This document shows, one piece after another, positions 5,292-12,562 of a DNA stretch of 34,644 nt. Numbering within the stretch: position 1 is the first letter of the stretch; each line of letters opens with the position of its first letter. The DNA is from a virus. The position numbers and the translations under genes were made by a program. Where the stretch lies: the IMG/VR virus record IMGVR_UViG_3300025030_000295, positions 1-34,644 of that record, one strand, 5' to 3'. A model generated the notes under the pieces. The model made no database searches, was not told the origin of the DNA, and saw only the letters and a program-made list of their open reading frames with translations.

Positions 5292-5314
5292 AACGCGCCG
5301 CCCGGCGCGTTTTT
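5292..5314 (+). terminator. Intrinsic terminator in the late leader
   Basis: The 8-bp stem AACGCGCC / GGCGCGTT (5292-5299, 5304-5311) with loop GCCC runs into a T-tract. It lies about 60-80 nt after the predicted start of the promoter at 5196-5225, so unmodified polymerase would make only a short RNA. Late expression would need read-through or antitermination. Confidence 0.78.
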
Positions 5315-5480
5315 CGTTATTGTCCCTCCCGTAGTTTCTTCCATCGACTGATCGTCCCGGAGTTAGTCGCTCCGGGGCGGTCCTCTCTTTACCCAAACTT
5401 TGAAAAACACGGGGCCTTCGGGCCGACGATGCAGCATGAGCCGGCACGGCTCGATAAACGGGGGGGGTGGTCCTCTCCTT

Positions 5481-5554
5481 ATCCGGGGGAAGGGGCGGGG
5501 TTTTCCGAAACTGTTTCTGTCTGGAACTTTTCTTCCCGCCCCTTCTCCCCGGAT
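5481..5554. repeat. Long GC-rich inverted repeat in the leader
   Basis: The 19-base left arm (5481-5499, beginning ATCCGGGGG) pairs with a 20-base right arm (5535-5554, ending CCCCGGAT) with a single bulge and a loop of about 35 nt. It would fold into a very stable RNA stem about 50 nt before the lysozyme start. A second small stem CCGCC/GGCGG follows near 5564-5577. Confidence 0.8.
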
Positions 5555-5603
5555 ATCGCTTTGCCGCCTGCGGGCGGAACCTTGATGCTGTTACGGAGGT
5601 TGC

Positions 5604-6086
5604 ATGGACAGGGCACGGCTGCTGAACCAGCTGAAAGAGGATGAGGGGTACCGCAGGGAAGCGTACTGGGACGTGAAGCAGTACTCCTACGGCTACGGCT
5701 GCCGGGCGCCGATGGCCGGAGCCATGATCACGGAGCCGGACGCCGCCAAACTGCTGGCGCAAAAGATGGAGGAGGCAATCGGTGACTTCGAGCGGATCTT
5801 CCGGCAGCACCTGCACAAGTTCAACGACGTGCGCGCCGAGGCGTTCGTGAACCTGATCTTCAACATGGGGCCGGGCCGGCCCGGCGGCAACCAGGGGCTG
5901 CTCTCCTTCAAGAACACCTTGGCGCATATCACCTCGAACAAGGAGGTTCCCTGGGAGGCGGTGGCCAAGGGGCTCAAGGCTTCGCTCTGGTACCGCCAGG
6001 TGGCGGACAGCGGCGCGTTTCCGGGGCGGGGTAACAGGATCGTGGCGGAAGTGGCTACCGGGATCAAGGGGGTGCGGCATGGGTAA
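5604..6086 (+). CDS. Phage lysozyme, T4-type (GH24) endolysin (160 aa)
   Basis: It cleaves the glycan strands of peptidoglycan to release virions. The N-terminus has the T4-lysozyme catalytic layout: Glu14 in the EDEGY segment, Asp23 nine residues later as in T4, and a YSYGYG turn (27-32) in place of YTIGIG, so Ser28 would stand where T4 has the catalytic Thr26. The FNDVRAEAFVNLIFNMG helix region and the W-x-x-R-Q-V-A segment are typical of the family. ATG 5604 follows TACGGAGG. There is no signal peptide, so release needs a holin. It overlaps the next gene by 8 nt. Confidence 0.9.
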   Translation: MDRARLLNQLKEDEGYRREAYWDVKQYSYGYGCRAPMAGAMITEPDAAKLLAQKMEEAIGDFERIFRQHLHKFNDVRAEAFVNLIFNMGPGRPGGNQGLLSFKNTLAHITSNKEVPWEAVAKGLKASLWYRQVADSGAFPGRGNRIVAEVATGIKGVRHG

Positions 6087-6711
6087 CAAAAATCGGATAG
6101 CGGCGTCGCTCGCGCTGATGGCTATGGCCGGGTTCCTGGCCATGTTCGGGGGGCTCTGCTTCGTGCAGATCCCGGTGCAGAACAAGGATTTCTTCAACAT
6201 GGGCTTCATCGCCCTGATCGGCTTCGTCGGCACGGCCTTCGGCTACTACCTGGGGAGCTCGCTCGGCTCGGCTCATAAAAACGAGCTGCTCGCGCCGGGC
6301 GCCCAGGGCGTCCCGGGAACGGCTCCCCTGGCGGGGCCGGAGGGGTTCGCCCGCCTGCCGCTTCTTTCGGTGCTGGCGCTTGGCTGCACACTGATGCTCT
6401 GCGCCGGCTGCGCGACCTTGAAGACGGAGGGGCCGGAGGTTACGGCGGGCAAGGCGCTCCTGGCGGTGAAGCAGACGGTGGTGACTGCGGCCGTCACGGC
6501 TGATGCGCTCTGCGGCTCCGGGCAGATGTCCGCGGAGAACTGCGACCGGGCCAGGGCAGCTTACGAGATAGCCAAACCCGCCTACGATTCGGCGGTGGAC
6601 GCATACCTTCTGATGATCCAAGGGGGTGACCCTGCCGCATTCGGCGGGGCTCTAGCCCGGCTGCAGGGGCTCGCGCAGAACATGGCCGTTCTGACGGGAG
6701 GTGCCAAGTGA
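6079..6711 (+). CDS. Membrane protein with holin-like N-terminus and internal lipobox (210 aa)
   Basis: Residues about 7-30 and 41-60 form two membrane segments of holin-like spacing. A Gly/Pro/Ala linker (about 70-90) leads to a third hydrophobic segment (93-110) that ends in LCAGC, with Cys111 followed by a soluble helical domain of about 100 residues. The last part reads like a lipoprotein signal and mature outer-membrane lipoprotein. The gene therefore looks like a holin-type module fused to a lipoprotein (o-spanin-like) module. An independent internal start is possible (GGAGGGG near 6339-6345), but no ATG is present there. It starts inside the end of the lysozyme gene. The lysis role is inferred from context. 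Confidence 0.72.
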   Translation: MGNKNRIAASLALMAMAGFLAMFGGLCFVQIPVQNKDFFNMGFIALIGFVGTAFGYYLGSSLGSAHKNELLAPGAQGVPGTAPLAGPEGFARLPLLSVLALGCTLMLCAGCATLKTEGPEVTAGKALLAVKQTVVTAAVTADALCGSGQMSAENCDRARAAYEIAKPAYDSAVDAYLLMIQGGDPAAFGGALARLQGLAQNMAVLTGGAK

Positions 6712-6893
6712 CCGCGCCGCAGATTGCTCAGCTCGCCGTCATCCTCGCCCCGATCGCCAAGGAGCTGGTGGTCGAGGGGGGTAAGCTGGTGGCCACCATG
6801 CGCGACGAGATCAGCGTCGAGGATCTCACCAGGTCGCTGGAACTTTCCAAGTCGGCATCCTGGCCGGCGCTGGATTTCAAGGCGGGGGCATGA
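6708..6893 (+). CDS. Small hypothetical protein in lysis region (61 aa)
   Basis: It starts with GTG 6708, overlapping the previous stop by four bases (GTGA), and ends in an ATGA overlap with the next gene. It is helical throughout with an amphipathic N-terminus and no clear membrane segment. Tight coupling on both sides supports it as a real gene. I do not recognise a family. Confidence 0.7.
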   Translation: MTAPQIAQLAVILAPIAKELVVEGGKLVATMRDEISVEDLTRSLELSKSASWPALDFKAGA

Positions 6894-7558
6894 TGACCGG
6901 GCCATCCTTTCCCAACGTCTGGTTTGCCCTTTTCGTCATCTTCGGCTGCGCGGCCCTGGGCGGCTACGTCGGCGGTTACACAGCCGCCAGCCTGCACACT
7001 CCCCTCCAGGCCGAGACGGTCCGTGAAGCACCCGCGGAACTGGTGATCCGGGAGATCGTGGAGCTGCAGCCGGTGCTGATAGTGCAGGGCGACCGGCCGG
7101 TCGCCCCTACGGTGCCCGCGGCACGGCGCGAGACGGTGGCGCTGCAGACGGTGGCCGCCGCGGTGGCGGGGACCGAGAGCGTGGGGGACGAGCCTGCCCT
7201 GGACGAGCTGGCGCGGGCGGTACAGCCCGAGACGCCGGTGGACGTGATGCTGCAGGCAGCGGCAAAGCCTGAGGCTGAGCGGCCTGGTCTGAACCCGGCG
7301 CCGCTCTACCCGGGCGCACTGGCGGGCCTCGCGCCGGAGGAGCCTGCTGCCGGCTGGTGGCAGTTCCGGGACAACATGGGCGCGGGGATCCGCGGCGGCA
7401 TGGGCTTCCGGGAAGGGGTTTCCAGCTACCAGGGCGCGGCCTACGGGTTCTGGGAGTTTCTCCGGGTGCGCGACGTCTACCTGACCGGGTACGGCGAGGT
7501 GAATACGGACCGGGCGGCCAGGGTCCAGCTGGACATGCAGTGGCGCCGCAACAAGTGA
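6890..7558 (+). CDS. Single-pass membrane protein with Pro/Ala-rich linker (222 aa)
   Basis: The start is ATG 6890 or the adjacent ATG 6893. One N-terminal membrane segment (residues about 9-34) is followed by a long Ala/Pro/Glu-rich stretch and a C-terminal 60 residues with alternating aromatic and charged residues (from about GWWQFRDNMGAG) that look beta-rich. Signal-anchor topology would place the bulk in the periplasm, which could suit an inner-membrane spanin or envelope-acting protein, but no spanin signature is clear. A palindromic repeat lies inside the gene at 7087-7113. Confidence 0.72.
   Translation: MMTGPSFPNVWFALFVIFGCAALGGYVGGYTAASLHTPLQAETVREAPAELVIREIVELQPVLIVQGDRPVAPTVPAARRETVALQTVAAAVAGTESVGDEPALDELARAVQPETPVDVMLQAAAKPEAERPGLNPAPLYPGALAGLAPEEPAAGWWQFRDNMGAGIRGGMGFREGVSSYQGAAYGFWEFLRVRDVYLTGYGEVNTDRAARVQLDMQWRRNK
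7087..7113. repeat. Palindromic REP-like element, copy 1 (inside a gene)
   Basis: A perfect 20-bp palindrome GGGCGACCGGCCGGTCGCCC (7087-7106) is followed by CTACGGT. A near-identical copy with the same CTACGGT flank is at 11460-11487 in the portal gene. From memory, GGGCGACC...GGTCGCCCCTAC palindromes occur as dispersed repeats in several environmental bacteria, so this may be of host origin. Confidence 0.75.
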
Positions 7559-7597
7559 CGGCTATCTTAATTTTCCCAACGAGCACACGGAGGGCTT

Positions 7598-7933
7598 GTG
7601 ACACCTGAACAGATCGCCGCGCTGACGGCCATTTCCACCATCATCTCCAAAGTAGGCACCTGGCCCATAGGCTCGGTGGTCGCGCTGGTCGTCCTAGGCC
7701 CCTGGATCTTCATGGGGTTCATCTCCTACAGCATGCAGCAGCGCCACACCGCGGCGATCCGGATGTACGAGGAGAACGTCAAGCTGGTGCTGGCCTACGA
7801 GAGGGTGGCGACGGGGCTGCAGGATATCGTGGTGCTCTCCACGCAGGTGATGACGCAGGTGCGCGACAAGATCGACGCCAACCTGTACTGCCCGCTGATG
7901 CGAAAGGACCCCAAGGTGGAGAAGACGATATGA
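7598..7933 (+). CDS. Small single-pass membrane protein, holin-like (111 aa)
   Basis: GTG 7598 is preceded by CGGAGGG. One membrane segment (about residues 24-46, including VVALVVLGPWIFMGF) is followed by a soluble helical region that looks like a short coiled coil (about 50-100). Position between lysozyme and terminase suggests a holin accessory or lysis regulator, though no family is evident. It overlaps the next gene by four bases. Confidence 0.75.
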   Translation: MTPEQIAALTAISTIISKVGTWPIGSVVALVVLGPWIFMGFISYSMQQRHTAAIRMYEENVKLVLAYERVATGLQDIVVLSTQVMTQVRDKIDANLYCPLMRKDPKVEKTI

Positions 7934-8175
7934 ACCTGGAACGCGCGGCAATGAAGGGAAAGCTGGTCGAGGCCAGGGAAAAGCGGGTGCGGCTGATCAA
8001 CCGGATACAGGGGGACGCCACGGCGATCCGCGCGGCCCTCAACACGGCGCTGACTCCGGCCGAGGAGCTGAACGTCCCGGTGATCGATGAGCAGTGGGAC
8101 CAGCTCAAGGAGGCCTGGGCGGAGCTTGTGTCCGCGAACCAGGACATCAGGCAGCTGGAAAGGGAGCTGGACTGA
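7930..8175 (+). CDS. Small coiled-coil protein (81 aa)
   Basis: The start is ATG 7930, overlapping the previous stop. It is almost wholly helical and charged, with a central loop near PAEELNVPV. Mu-like phages have comparable small helical proteins just before the small terminase gene. The stop overlaps the terminase start (TGATG). Function unknown; it may assist packaging or lysis timing. Confidence 0.72.
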   Translation: MNLERAAMKGKLVEAREKRVRLINRIQGDATAIRAALNTALTPAEELNVPVIDEQWDQLKEAWAELVSANQDIRQLERELD

Positions 8176-8648
8176 TGGCGGAGAAAGGGGCGCGGGCGGA
8201 GCTGGAGGCGCTGGTGCGACAGTCGTACATCGACACCGGCAACCTCACCAGGGCGGCCGAGCTGCACGGCGTGTCGCGCCAGGCGGCGACCGAGTGGAAG
8301 AAGCGCGCCGGCGACGAGTGGGACAAGGCGCGAGAAAGAAAGGTCACCTTCGCGCTGCGCATGGAGAAGCTTCTGGACCGCGAGCTGGAGTACGCCGAGG
8401 AGCGGCAGCCGGGCGCGATCGAGGGGGGGACGCTGGACAACCTCTCCAAGCTGGGCGCGCTGGTCGTGAAGTTCAAGGCGCTGGAGGCGACCGGCGGACC
8501 TTCTTACGACAAGGCGGCGGTGTTCCTGGAGAACCTCAAGTGGATGGTCGGGTACCTGAAGGAGCATGACCAGATCGCCCTCGAGGCGCTGGCGGAGAAT
8601 TTCGAGCAGATGGCTTCGGCCTTCAAGGAGCAGTGCCTGAGTGCGTAA
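8175..8648 (+). CDS. Terminase small subunit, Mu gp27 / DUF1804-like (157 aa)
   Basis: The start is ATG 8175 at a TGATG junction. The N-terminus carries a helix-turn-helix (residues about 16-42: TGNLTRAAELHGVSRQAA, then TEWKK) that would recognise packaging-site DNA. The rest is helical and suited to oligomer formation. It directly precedes and overlaps by 8 nt the large terminase gene, which is the usual order. Longer in-frame starts upstream overlap the previous gene and are not needed. Confidence 0.83.
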   Translation: MAEKGARAELEALVRQSYIDTGNLTRAAELHGVSRQAATEWKKRAGDEWDKARERKVTFALRMEKLLDRELEYAEERQPGAIEGGTLDNLSKLGALVVKFKALEATGGPSYDKAAVFLENLKWMVGYLKEHDQIALEALAENFEQMASAFKEQCLSA

Positions 8649-10155
8649 GAAGATCAACCTCACAGAAGGGCAGTATGACAAGGAGGTGGGCGAGCTCAAG
8701 AAGTGGATCCGCGAAAGCGTCTCCCCTTTCGAGCACGACACGCCGGCCAGGAAGAAGGAACGCGTGGAGCGCGCCAGGACGGATCTGCTCTTCTTCTTCT
8801 CGACCTACCTGCCCCACTACTTCTCCTGCGACTTCGGCGATTTTCACGGAGAGTGGCAGGAGGTGACCGAGCTTTCAGACCAGTTCGCCCTGGTGGGCGC
8901 GCCGCGCGAGCACGCCAAGTCGACCTTCTTCACCCTGGGCAACCCGGTGCACAAGATCGTCTACGCGCTGAAGCGCTTTATCTGGCCCTGCTCGGACACC
9001 CACGACCAGGCGGCGGGCTTCGCCCTGCAGATCAAGCTGGAGCTGGAGGAGAACCCGCGCATCCGGCACGACTTCGGGGACCTGAAGACCAAGCAGTGGA
9101 GCGACGACGAGTTCGAAACCTCCAATGGCGTCAAGGTGCTGGCGCGCGGCCGCGGCGACAAGGTCAGGGGCATCAGGTACCGGCAGCACCGTCCGGACAT
9201 GGCGATCTTCGACGACATGGAGAATGACGAGACCGTGGAGAACCCGCGCACCACCAAGAAGATCTTGAACTGGATGCGCGGCGCGGTGCTGGGCTCGCTC
9301 GGCAAGGGGTACTCGGCCATCATGGTCGGCAACCTGTTCCACTCGAAGAGCGCCATCGTCCAGCTGATAGAGGACCTGGACGATGACGGCAAGCCGCGCT
9401 ACTTCTCCAAGGTCTACGCGGCGATCCTGGACGAGGGGGGCGAGAACGAGCGCCCCCTGTGGCCCGCGAACTGGCCCATGGAACGGCTGATCAAGAAGCG
9501 GCACGACGTGGGGAGCTTCACCTTCAACAAGGAGATGCTGAACAAGGTCGGGGTGGAGGATACACCCTTCCCCGAGCACCAGGTGAAGTACTACGGCCGC
9601 ATCGAGATGGTGAACCGCAAGCTGATCTTCTGCACGGCGATCGACCCGTCCGCCACCTCGCACAGCGGCAGCGACTTCCGCGCCGTGGTCACCTACGGCT
9701 TCGACCCGAAAGATATGCTCTTTCCCTGCATGCACGCCTGGATCCAGCGCCGCTCCATAAACGAGATGCTTGCCGCGGCCTACCAGCAGAACGACCAGTA
9801 TCCGGGGGTGGTGGCGATCGAGGACAACATGCTGAAGGAGTTTCTGCACCAGGCGATTCACAACTACGCCAAGGAGGTCGGGCGCTATCTCCCCTGGGCG
9901 CCGATGCAGCACTCGACCAACAAGATCGGCAGGATCGTCGGTACCTGCAGCTACCTCTGGGAGCACGCCAAGATGCTATTCGAGAAGGGGCACTCGGACC
10001 AGGCGCGGCTCATCGAGCAGTTCGTCTACATCTACAACGCCCAGGTGAACGACGACGGTCCGGACGCATCGGAGATGGCGATCAGCAGGCTGATGGGGGG
10101 AATGGGAATCAAAACGACTGACGCATTACCGGAGTTCGGGGAGGCTTTAGCATGA
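8641..10155 (+). CDS. Terminase large subunit, Mu gp28-like (504 aa)
   Basis: This is the DNA-packaging motor ATPase and nuclease. It has a Walker A-like GAPREHAKST (residues 86-95), a Walker B region ending IFDD (Asp191-Asp192), and an RNase H-like nuclease domain opening with TAIDPSATSHSGSD (Asp335) and closing with an Asp-containing DDGPDASEMAISR segment near the C-terminus. Length is normal. It starts with GTG 8641 within the end of the small subunit gene and overlaps the portal gene (ATGA). Confidence 0.93.
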   Translation: MRKKINLTEGQYDKEVGELKKWIRESVSPFEHDTPARKKERVERARTDLLFFFSTYLPHYFSCDFGDFHGEWQEVTELSDQFALVGAPREHAKSTFFTLGNPVHKIVYALKRFIWPCSDTHDQAAGFALQIKLELEENPRIRHDFGDLKTKQWSDDEFETSNGVKVLARGRGDKVRGIRYRQHRPDMAIFDDMENDETVENPRTTKKILNWMRGAVLGSLGKGYSAIMVGNLFHSKSAIVQLIEDLDDDGKPRYFSKVYAAILDEGGENERPLWPANWPMERLIKKRHDVGSFTFNKEMLNKVGVEDTPFPEHQVKYYGRIEMVNRKLIFCTAIDPSATSHSGSDFRAVVTYGFDPKDMLFPCMHAWIQRRSINEMLAAAYQQNDQYPGVVAIEDNMLKEFLHQAIHNYAKEVGRYLPWAPMQHSTNKIGRIVGTCSYLWEHAKMLFEKGHSDQARLIEQFVYIYNAQVNDDGPDASEMAISRLMGGMGIKTTDALPEFGEALA

Positions 10156-12476
10156 CCTGGTGGAAACCGTTTGCCAAATCCAAGCGCCCCGATGTGCTTC
10201 CCGGTCAGCAGTCCGTGCCCGAGGATTCCATCAGCGGGGTGATCAACAGCCTGACGAGCTTCTACACGTTCGCCTCGGCCCCCTTTGATCTCAGGGCGCT
10301 GGAGGTGCTGGAGCTTTTGGGGATGCTGAACCCGGATGTCGCGCAGGTGCTCTCCATCTGGGTCAACCTGGGCAATACCGGGCACGACCTGGAGGTGGAG
10401 GCGCGCAACCCCGAGGCGGTGCTGGACCGGCTGAACACGCTGGCCTCGACTGTGTACCAGACCGGCGGCGGGGTGGACGGCATGGTGAACCACTTCCTGC
10501 GCCAGATCCCGCTCATGGGGGCGCTCTCGGCGGAGTGGGTGGTGGCGGACCGCATCCAGGACGGCATCTCCGATTGCGTGGTGGTGCCGGTCAAGCGGAT
10601 CCGCTGGCAGAGGGTCGAGGGGGCATGGGCTCCTTTTCAGCTCACCAACACGATTACGGCGTCCAACCAGGGGCGCGTGGCGCTGAACCCGCTGACCTAT
10701 TCGTACATGCCGCTGCAGACCAACGACGGCAACCCCTACGCGATACCCCTCTTCCTCTCGGCGCTCAAGTCCCTGGGGATCCAGCTGGACAGCCTGGGCA
10801 ACGTGGGGGCGATCATCCGCAAGATGGGGCTGGTCGGGTTCGTCGACGTCGCGATGGATGTACCGGAGCGCAAGGGTGCGGAGAGCGACGAGAGCTTCGC
10901 GGCCCGCTGCGCGGCACGCCTCAAGGCATACTCCGCATCCTATTCGGCGGGGCTCTCCAAGGGGGTGGCGGTCCACTACAAGGATCAGGAGATCAAGCAC
11001 AACGCCATGAGCCCCGGCGCGGCGGCGGGGGCGAAGTCTCTCTTCGACATGAACGAGGAGCAGATCTTCAGCGGCCTGGACACGCCTCCCTCGATGTGCG
11101 GCCGCAGCTACTCGACCACGGAGACCTACGCCGAGGTGGACTACGAGAAGGTGGTCACCAAGCTCGGCAACGGCCGCCGGCTCATCAAGCGCTTCCTGGA
11201 AAAGGGGTACGGGCTCGATCTGCTGCTGGCCGGGATCGACGCGCAGGTCTCGGTCACCTTCCGGGAGAACTCGGCCTTCAAGCTGAAGGAAAAGGAGGAG
11301 GCCGAGGGGGAGCGGATCAAGAACGTCTTGAGCAAGCGCGACGGCGGCATCATCAACGACGACGAGGCGGCGCAGGAGCTCGGGTATGAGGAGGCCACCG
11401 GGAGGCTCCCGGGGGACCTGCCGCCGGAGGGGTTTTTGGGGAGCGCGGGGTTGAAAGGCGGGCGACCGGCCGGGTCGCCCCTACGGTTCGGGTTCGACAG
11501 GGTGCGCGGCCGCTACGAGTTGCTCCGGGAGCGCATCACGGTGCTGGAGACGCCGGACGACGACCGGGGGGACCAGAGCTATCAGGCGGCGCTGGAGAGC
11601 GTGCTGATCGGGCCGGAGGAGAAGGCGATCGAGGCGGCACTGGCCGCGGCGGAGGGCTTTGACCATGGAAAAAAGGTTCTCACTGCCATGCTCGCCCGTG
11701 AGTTTGCTGCAGCGGTCTGGACGGCGTTTGCGGGGACGCTGCGCGAGGAAATCGGCAAGACGGCGGTGATGAGGGTCTGCACCAGGTTTACCGGGGCCGC
11801 CTGGCGGCGCTGGCGCTACGAGGACAAGAACCACCTGAGCGCAAGGCGGCCGCAAAGCATGCCGATCGGCGGCCACCCGATCAGGCTCAAGATCGACATC
11901 GGCCTGGTGGACAAGAACGCCATCCGCTACATCACCAACGTGGAGGAGTTCTACTTCGGCCGCGGCAACTATCTGGCCCAGGACGACGTGACGGGGAGGC
12001 AGTTCATCACCTGGCTTCAGGAGGAGTACATCGCCAAGGGTCTCAACATCCGGGACGAGGCGACCTGGACCGAGTTCCGCGGGCTCTTCAAGAAGCTCGT
12101 GGAGGAGACGAGCTTTCAGAAGATCGAGCAGATCGTCTCGACCACCATGGGGCGCGTCCAGAACATGGGGCAGACCCTGTCGCTCTACGAGGCGGGGGTC
12201 AAGCGCTACCAGATCGTGGGGCCGCGCACGGCTCCGATCTGCGATTACTGCAAGTCGATGCTGGGGCGGATCTTCGAGGTGAAGGTGGCGGCTGAACGGC
12301 TGGCCACGGTGCTGGAGAAGGGTTTCGAGAAGCCGGCGGATCTCCCCCCTTTCCTTTCATCGAAATATTCGGTGGAGACGGTGCGGAAAATGACGGACCA
12401 GGAGCTCCAGGACGCCGGGTTCGAGTCGGCTCCCTTCCACCCCAAATGCAGGCACAGGAAGGCGGCGGTGGAGTAG
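10152..12476 (+). CDS. Portal protein fused to MuF-type head morphogenesis domain (774 aa)
   Basis: Residues 1 to about 420 match the Mu gp29-like (DUF935-type) portal that forms the dodecameric DNA gate. Landmarks are LNPDVAQVLSIWVNLG near 58, DTPPSMCGRSYSTTETYAEVDY near 313 (here split: DTPPSMCGRSYS, TTETYAEVDY) and a following helical stem. Residues about 470-774 are a MuF minor head domain ending with the zinc-type motif C697-x2-C700 and H763-x2-C766-x-H768. In Mu the two are separate genes (gp29 and gp30). A linker at about 430-460 contains a palindromic repeat (11460-11487). ATG 10152 overlaps the terminase stop. Confidence 0.9.
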   Translation: MTWWKPFAKSKRPDVLPGQQSVPEDSISGVINSLTSFYTFASAPFDLRALEVLELLGMLNPDVAQVLSIWVNLGNTGHDLEVEARNPEAVLDRLNTLASTVYQTGGGVDGMVNHFLRQIPLMGALSAEWVVADRIQDGISDCVVVPVKRIRWQRVEGAWAPFQLTNTITASNQGRVALNPLTYSYMPLQTNDGNPYAIPLFLSALKSLGIQLDSLGNVGAIIRKMGLVGFVDVAMDVPERKGAESDESFAARCAARLKAYSASYSAGLSKGVAVHYKDQEIKHNAMSPGAAAGAKSLFDMNEEQIFSGLDTPPSMCGRSYSTTETYAEVDYEKVVTKLGNGRRLIKRFLEKGYGLDLLLAGIDAQVSVTFRENSAFKLKEKEEAEGERIKNVLSKRDGGIINDDEAAQELGYEEATGRLPGDLPPEGFLGSAGLKGGRPAGSPLRFGFDRVRGRYELLRERITVLETPDDDRGDQSYQAALESVLIGPEEKAIEAALAAAEGFDHGKKVLTAMLAREFAAAVWTAFAGTLREEIGKTAVMRVCTRFTGAAWRRWRYEDKNHLSARRPQSMPIGGHPIRLKIDIGLVDKNAIRYITNVEEFYFGRGNYLAQDDVTGRQFITWLQEEYIAKGLNIRDEATWTEFRGLFKKLVEETSFQKIEQIVSTTMGRVQNMGQTLSLYEAGVKRYQIVGPRTAPICDYCKSMLGRIFEVKVAAERLATVLEKGFEKPADLPPFLSSKYSVETVRKMTDQELQDAGFESAPFHPKCRHRKAAVE
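11460..11487. repeat. Palindromic REP-like element, copy 2 (inside the portal-MuF gene)
   Basis: GGGCGACC, a 5-nt centre and GGTCGCCC (11460-11480) are followed by CTACGGT, almost identical to 7087-7113 with one extra G. It is read in a different frame from copy 1 and lies in the linker between the portal and MuF domains, so it may have expanded the linker without harm. Confidence 0.75.
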
Positions 12477-12562
12477 TTGCATTAGTGCGGGGGGCTTTGC
12501 CCGTTCATGAACGAAATTTGGAAGCCTCAGGGCGGTTTTGATTGGTCATCACGGAGGGTGAT

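Larger units (their letters stand above)
5097..5603. other. Non-coding control region between cassette array and lysis genes
   Basis: This stretch of about 500 bp has no credible gene. It contains a sigma70-type promoter (5196-5225), an intrinsic terminator (5292-5314), a small hairpin (CCCGGAG 5356-5362 with CTCCGGG 5370-5376) and a long inverted repeat (5481-5554), then the ribosome site of the lysozyme gene. Two near-repeats of GGTCCTCTC followed by a T/A-rich tail sit around 5380 and 5470. The layout suggests a regulated late leader. Confidence 0.7.

Noticed and set aside
5400-5585. Possible 61-aa gene in the late leader
   Set aside because: It runs across the long inverted repeat, has odd composition, no ribosome site and overlaps regulatory structure.
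12542-12562. TTG start for the protease
   Set aside because: It lies upstream of the GGAGGG that serves ATG 12563.
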